Shown here in pieces: positions 59,361 to 64,000 of a stretch of DNA of 64,000 nt. The stretch comes from Hibiscus mutabilis (taxonomy: Eukaryota > Streptophyta > Magnoliopsida > Malvales > Malvaceae): NCBI GenBank assembly GCA_019671005.1, contig CM033726.1:4781213-4845212 (forward strand). Direction: 5' to 3'. A model generated the notes under the pieces. It was not told the DNA's origin and ran no database searches. It saw only the letters and a program-made list of their open reading frames with translations. The first letter of the stretch is position 1; the number at the start of each line of letters is the position of its first letter. A program made the position numbers and the translations under genes.

Positions 59361-61453
59361 TAGTCATGTTAAATAATTAAGAACCGATTAACTTTTATTA
59401 TAGAAAATCGAAATCATAAAATATTGGGTTTTTGTATATGTTGCTTGCCTTTTGATGTTCTTTAGTTTCGATCGCTCTATAATAATTTAGGTCTTGAATT
59501 CGATTGATTATCAATTTTTTTTTCTTTCGTCGCCGCATTAAAAAGAAAGAAGTTATCGTGAATGACAATTGCAATTCAAGACAATTAGTTTTTTGCTTTT
59601 TATGTTTATGTGCAATTAACGGCAATTATATTTAGCAAGCTTTTTGAGGTTTGTCAATTGAAATTGATTGTCATGCTATTGGATTAATTCCATAAGACTG
59701 TATTGATTCGTTCATGTTTTATGAATTTAATATTTTAATTTGATGTTGAAGTTTTTGGTTTTGACCTAATTACGATCAAGTTTTTAAGCAATTACCGATT
59801 TGTGCAGTTAAATTCTTTTCCCTACTCTGTTACGGATAAATTTATATTATGGATCAAGTTTTGAAGTTCTGAAGTAATTACGGATCAAGTTTATATTTAA
59901 TATTTTAGGGTCATATAATATCCTTACTAAGTAATCCGTTCTTATTCATGAGACATGATATATATATTTTTTTAATTTCCAGTGAAGTCTTTAATTAAGT
60001 ACTTATTGTTATTTTGTTTAGTATGCATATTCTTTAATGGTGTGCATATTTAATTTTGGTTTTGATCTTTAAAAAAAAAATAAAAAAAAATCATATTGTA
60101 ATGTTAAAGCTTCATGTGATCATTATTGAATTCATTAGTGTACTTTGATTCTGACTTCTGATTAAATATTGATTATTTTGAATTCAATCTTTGGGTGATA
60201 TATGAAGTTAAGGATTGAAATGCATTTAGTTTAAATTATATATTTTGAATTCAAGTTTTATTTTGGTAAATGCATGTTTAAGGAATTTTTTGAGAAACAG
60301 TCAAAGATTTCGGTTTTTTCGATTTTTGATAGCCCCATTTGGACAACCTTATGTTGGGTTATTTTGGAAACTTAAGTGTTATCAGAAATTTCAGTTTTGA
60401 CTGTTATAAAATTTTAAATTTGAATATCGGTATATTTATATTATATATTTTGAGATAAATTAATTAAAGCATTAAGTCACCAAAGTGACCTCTATTGTGG
60501 AAATTATTTTATTTTAATATATAGAAGGTTTTGTGCATGTAAGTCGGATTATGTTAGTATTAATTGGCCCAAAGGAAGGTTAATAATTAACATTATTACA
60601 TGTGCAAATGTGGTAATAAACATGTGATAATTATTCAGTTTTATATGTGAGCAATAAATCGGCCCAAAGGAAGATTTTTGTTTGACATGTTCTTATTATC
60701 AATGTTTGATTACTTTGTACCAAGATATCACTTGCAAGTTAATGTTTTGTCCAAAGATAAAATATTAATGGAGTGTCCTAGATCTTGATATGAGGTTTAT
60801 CTTATTCAAATTTATTATTATTTTGGTTATCTTTTAATTTGATTGAAAGATAAAATTAAGATAAATATTTTAAAACAATTAAATTCGTATTTTGGCTTCG
60901 GATGTCTAATATTTTAATGGATTAATTGAAACATAATGTCACCAAAGTGACCACTTTTGTGTAGATTAGTTTATTTAAAATATTAAGATAATTATGGGTT
61001 TTTGTAATTCATGCGTTTATTAATTGGCCCAAAGGAAAGTTAATATTTGGCAGAATTACAACGACAAATCGTGGCGATAAAAATGTGTGACAATTATAAG
61101 GTATTTTATGTAAGCAATACGTTAGTCCAAAGATTAATCTATTGTTTGACATAGTTTATTGTCAATGTTTGATTGCTACAACAAGAGTACCGCTTACAGT
61201 TAATATTACTGTCCAAAGACTTGATATTAATGTTGTGCTTGGTATCTTGAGGGGAACTAGCCATTATTTTGAATTTATTTGTTTACTTATGAATATTTAT
61301 GTGGGCTTGTTTTTATTTTATTTGCTTATTTTGTTCTATATTTAGGTAATTTATCTTTGCTGTTACAATATCTGTTAAATACATTCTACACTCATGTTTA
61401 GTGAAACTAGTTTCAAGGAATAGAAAAGACACTTACATAAAGTATTTGGTTGT
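59361..61453 (+). repeat. Long copia leader with an internal direct duplication
   Basis: Between the primer-binding site and gag lie 2.1 kb without a long open frame. Bases about 60462-60797 and 60921-61254 are diverged direct copies, with GTCACCAAAGTGACC, AATTGGCCCAAAGGAA and TTTGACAT..TTATTGTCAATG...TTTGATT..T in the same order. The phrase (G)CCAAAG recurs about six times. Confidence 0.75.
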
Positions 61454-62170
61454 ATGAACATAGACCTTGCACTAAGGAAGAACAACTCGCACCTCTCATG
61501 GTGGTAAGCACCCATAAAAGGGATTTTGAGAGGTGAGTTCGTTCAAATTGCATGATTTTAATGATCATAAAGTACAGCATTCTAGAATTCTTTAGGAGCA
61601 CAAATCTAAAGATATTACTCATACTAAGGGTTTCCTTGATAAATTTGAGAAACATTTTATTAAAAAAATGTTAAGGCTATGACATCACTTTTGACTTACT
61701 TGATGTCTATGAAGTATAAAGACCAAGGAAATGTGAGGGAGTATATTATGAAAATATTTAATATTGCTTCAAAACTTAAGGTACATAAGATCGAACTTTC
61801 TAACAATTGTTTGTTCTTATGATTTTGGTATCGCTTCCTATGCAGTTTAACCAATTCAAAATTAGTTATAATCACAAAAAGGAGAAATAGACTATAAATG
61901 AGCTTATTTCTCATTGTGTTAAAGAGGAAGAAAAGTTGAAGCATTATAAGTGTAAAAGTACTCATTCGGTTAGTGCTCATTTAGTTAGTGTCTCTAAGAA
62001 TAAGGGCAATAAATATATATATATATATTAGAATAAAGTTGCTAAAGGTCCTAATCAAAAGAAACAATAATAAGTTACAAAGTATTGATTCTTTTGTATA
62101 AGTTAGGACACATGTGAAGAAATTAAACTTCAAAAGTGAGCAACTACTTCGGTTATTTTGAGTGATCCAT
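61454..62170 (+). pseudogene. Broken gag of the copia element
   Basis: It starts MNIDLALRKEQLAPL. Further gag phrases with stops between them are FDLLDVYEV in a shifted frame, VLMILVSLPMQFNQFKISYN and INELISHCVKEEEKLKHYK, the usual wording of the copia gag UBN2 domain. The zinc knuckle that should follow is barely recognisable near 62080-62130. Gag would form the particle. Confidence 0.75.
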
Positions 62171-62339
62171 GGGCTGTAAATTTTATGATCCCACAATAAG
62201 GATTATTTTAAGGAGAGGTTTAACATTTTTAGGATGTTGAGTTTGGAGGGAGAAATAAGGTTAGATACATTGCTATTGAGGGTAAGTTGAATTATAATTT
62301 AATTCATACTATCACTTTTAATGATGTTTAGGTTTTTAC

Positions 62340-63730
62340 ACCTATCATAATCAAGAAGTGAATCAAGTACCTCAACAAAACAATGTTGAACAACTCCCAT
62401 TCAAGATAAGGTAATTGTTTCAGAAGAACAAACTCAACAACCTTAAAAAAAATAAGTGTCATTAAAGATATCCACGAGAGGAAGGAGAAATACTATTCTA
62501 GATTATTACTTTGTATTTATTCAAGAAAATAAGGATAATAATGGAATGATAAAAAATGATTCAATCATTTTTTATCAAATCATAAAAGTTCTGACTCTCA
62601 AAAGTGGATTGATGTAATTCAAGAAGAGTATAAATTTATGCAAGACAATAAAGTTTCGGAACTTGTCTCATTATGTGAAGGTGCAAACCAATTGGTTGTA
62701 AATGGATATTTAAAACCAAGAGGGATGCAAATGATAATGTGGACAAGTATAAGGCATGTCTTGTATCTAAAGGATATACTCTAAAAAAAAAAAAAGACAT
62801 TGATTTTGTGGAGACTTTCTCTCAAGTTTTATTGAAAGAATCTTTTAAGATAATCATGACGCTTATTGCTTATTTTAATCTTGAGCTACATAAGATGGAT
62901 GTTACGCTTGTGTTTTTCAATGGTGACATTGAAGAAACAAATTATATGGTACAATCATAGATTTGTGTCTAATGATACAAAATCAATGATATGTAAATTA
63001 AATAAATTCATCTATGAGCTTAAGTTGGACTCTCATTAACGAAATTATAAATTTTATATTGTTTATCTCATTTGGTTTTGAGACAAATTTGGTTCACAAT
63101 TCTATATACTACAGTTCAGTGGGAGTAAACCAAGTGATACTCATATTACTAAAGAAGACAAATTTAGTCTTACTCAATGCCCTAAAAGTAACCTTAAAAA
63201 AAATACAAAAGATCCCATATGCATAAGCTATTGAGATTCTAATTTATGCTCAAGTATGTATGCGTTTGGATATTACGTACATTGTTGGAATGTTAGACAA
63301 ATATTTAAGCAATCATATTATGGATCATTGAATAGCAGCCAATAGGGTTATGAAATATCTTTAGAGAACAAAAAATTACATGCTCACATATCAGAGTTCT
63401 GGTAAGTTAGAGATCATCAAGTTTACAGACTTCGATTCTATTAGAATATTGATGCAAAAGAATTTTGTCACATGGGCTGCTAATTATAGATTGAATAGAA
63501 AGATCACTTCGGTTATTTTGTGACAATAAATATGCATTCATTTATTCTATAAACAATAGGAACACTTTAAATTTGAAGCACATAAATATTAAGTTCCTAG
63601 TTGTTAAAGAAAAATTCAGAGTGATTGTGTGTCTATAGAGCATGTTGGTACAAACTCCATATTTGCGCGCTTATTAAGAAACTATCACCCTAGGTCTTTC
63701 ATGAGCACACTACTCATGTGGGTGTAATGT
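62340..63730 (+). pseudogene. Broken copia pol: reverse transcriptase and RNase H
   Basis: Text includes SQKWIDVIQEEYKFMQDNK-like sequence near 62600-62650, then DKYKACLVSKGYTLKKKKDIDFVETFSQVLLKESFKIIM at 62742-62858, and LELHKMDVTLVFFNGDIEETNYMVQS to 62957. ISFGFETNLVHNSIYYSS (63073-63120) follows in the same order as active elements, but the YVDD catalytic site is lost. RNase H phrases (MRLDITYIVGMLDKYLSN, ANRVMKYL) appear at 63255-63365, and the C-terminal SLEHVGTNS near 63630. Frameshifts and stops are frequent. Confidence 0.8.
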
Positions 63731-64000
63731 TATATAAAGATATTCAGTTTTAGTGGGAGTTTGTAATTTTGAAAAATGCTCATTTGGTTTAGACACAATT
63801 TCGGTTACTTCAGTTTAAAGTTATTTTAAGATTATTTTCTGCAAAATAAAAAGTTCTTTTGGTTTATGCACACTCAATTCAAGAAAGTTTGATCTCACTA
63901 AGGTTTAGGAGGACCAGTTGGAAATAGACATGTTTGGTTCACATTTCATGTAATTTTCCATGCTACGCGTCCATGATTGATCCATGTCATTTGACTATAT

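Larger units (their letters stand above)
58869..64000 (+). mobile_element. Ty1/copia LTR retrotransposon, right end beyond the window
   Basis: The 5' LTR (58869-59345) is followed by a primer-binding site, a 2-kb leader, gag, and parts of pol. Text close to the usual copia end of pol (SLEHVGTNSIF, FMSTLLMWV) appears near 63630-63725, and the last 270 bp are still internal sequence, so the 3' LTR should lie beyond 64000. Protease and integrase are absent: gag jumps to the reverse transcriptase region around 62340, a deletion of about 2 kb. Multiple stops make it inactive. Confidence 0.88.

Overview
The window is nuclear DNA of a flowering plant, most likely a eudicot: it is AT-rich, has short exons with GT-AG introns, is full of plant-type transposable elements, and carries three plant genes that I could read exon by exon. 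Cotton or another member of the mallow order is a guess from the general look of the repeats and is not shown by the sequence.

Genes. A one-exon proline-rich, probably GPI-anchored cell-wall protein lies at 4119-4577 (+). It is tail to tail with a nine-exon TPX2-domain microtubule protein at 5691-10445 (-), of the MDP40/WDL7 type. A five-exon auxin efflux carrier of the PIN3/PIN7 type lies at 45142-47358 (-). Both spliced models stay in frame from start to stop (604 and 628 residues). From memory, Arabidopsis keeps the same trio in two duplicated blocks on chromosome 1 (near At1g23040-At1g23080 and At1g70940-At1g70990), so this looks like an old syntenic block. Here the TPX2 and PIN genes are pushed about 35 kb apart by insertions. 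The first 60 bases may be the edge of another gene.

Region by region. 1-4 kb: three inverted-repeat elements, then the promoter of the wall protein. 4-10.7 kb: the gene pair, with a hAT-type MITE in a TPX2 intron. 10.7-14.3 kb: AT-rich spacer with ATT microsatellites. 14.3-24.2 kb: a 511-bp MITE, then a complete but dead Ty3/gypsy element on the minus strand with 2.5-kb LTRs. 24.2-36 kb: an accumulation of MITEs, foldback elements and fragments. 36-42 kb: the 3' part of a second gypsy element (chromovirus type) with a 4.3-kb LTR holding an 18-bp satellite, apparently inserted into an older MITE. 42-45 kb: spacer. 45-47.5 kb: PIN gene. 47.5-55 kb: spacer, a 1.27-kb foldback element, a non-autonomous repeat and an LTR-like fragment. 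55-58.9 kb: a dead LINE on the minus strand. 58.9-64 kb: a Ty1/copia element inserted into that LINE and running off the right edge.

I found no new enzyme system, CRISPR array, tRNA or rRNA gene. The least ordinary observations are a GC-AG intron inside the TPX2 domain, dispersed GTACCGATAC-type motif clusters shared by the gypsy LTRs and a second locus, an 18-bp CATG-containing satellite inside an LTR, a copia leader built from a duplicated block, and foldback elements whose arms are rich in degenerate CCCTAAA-like sequence.
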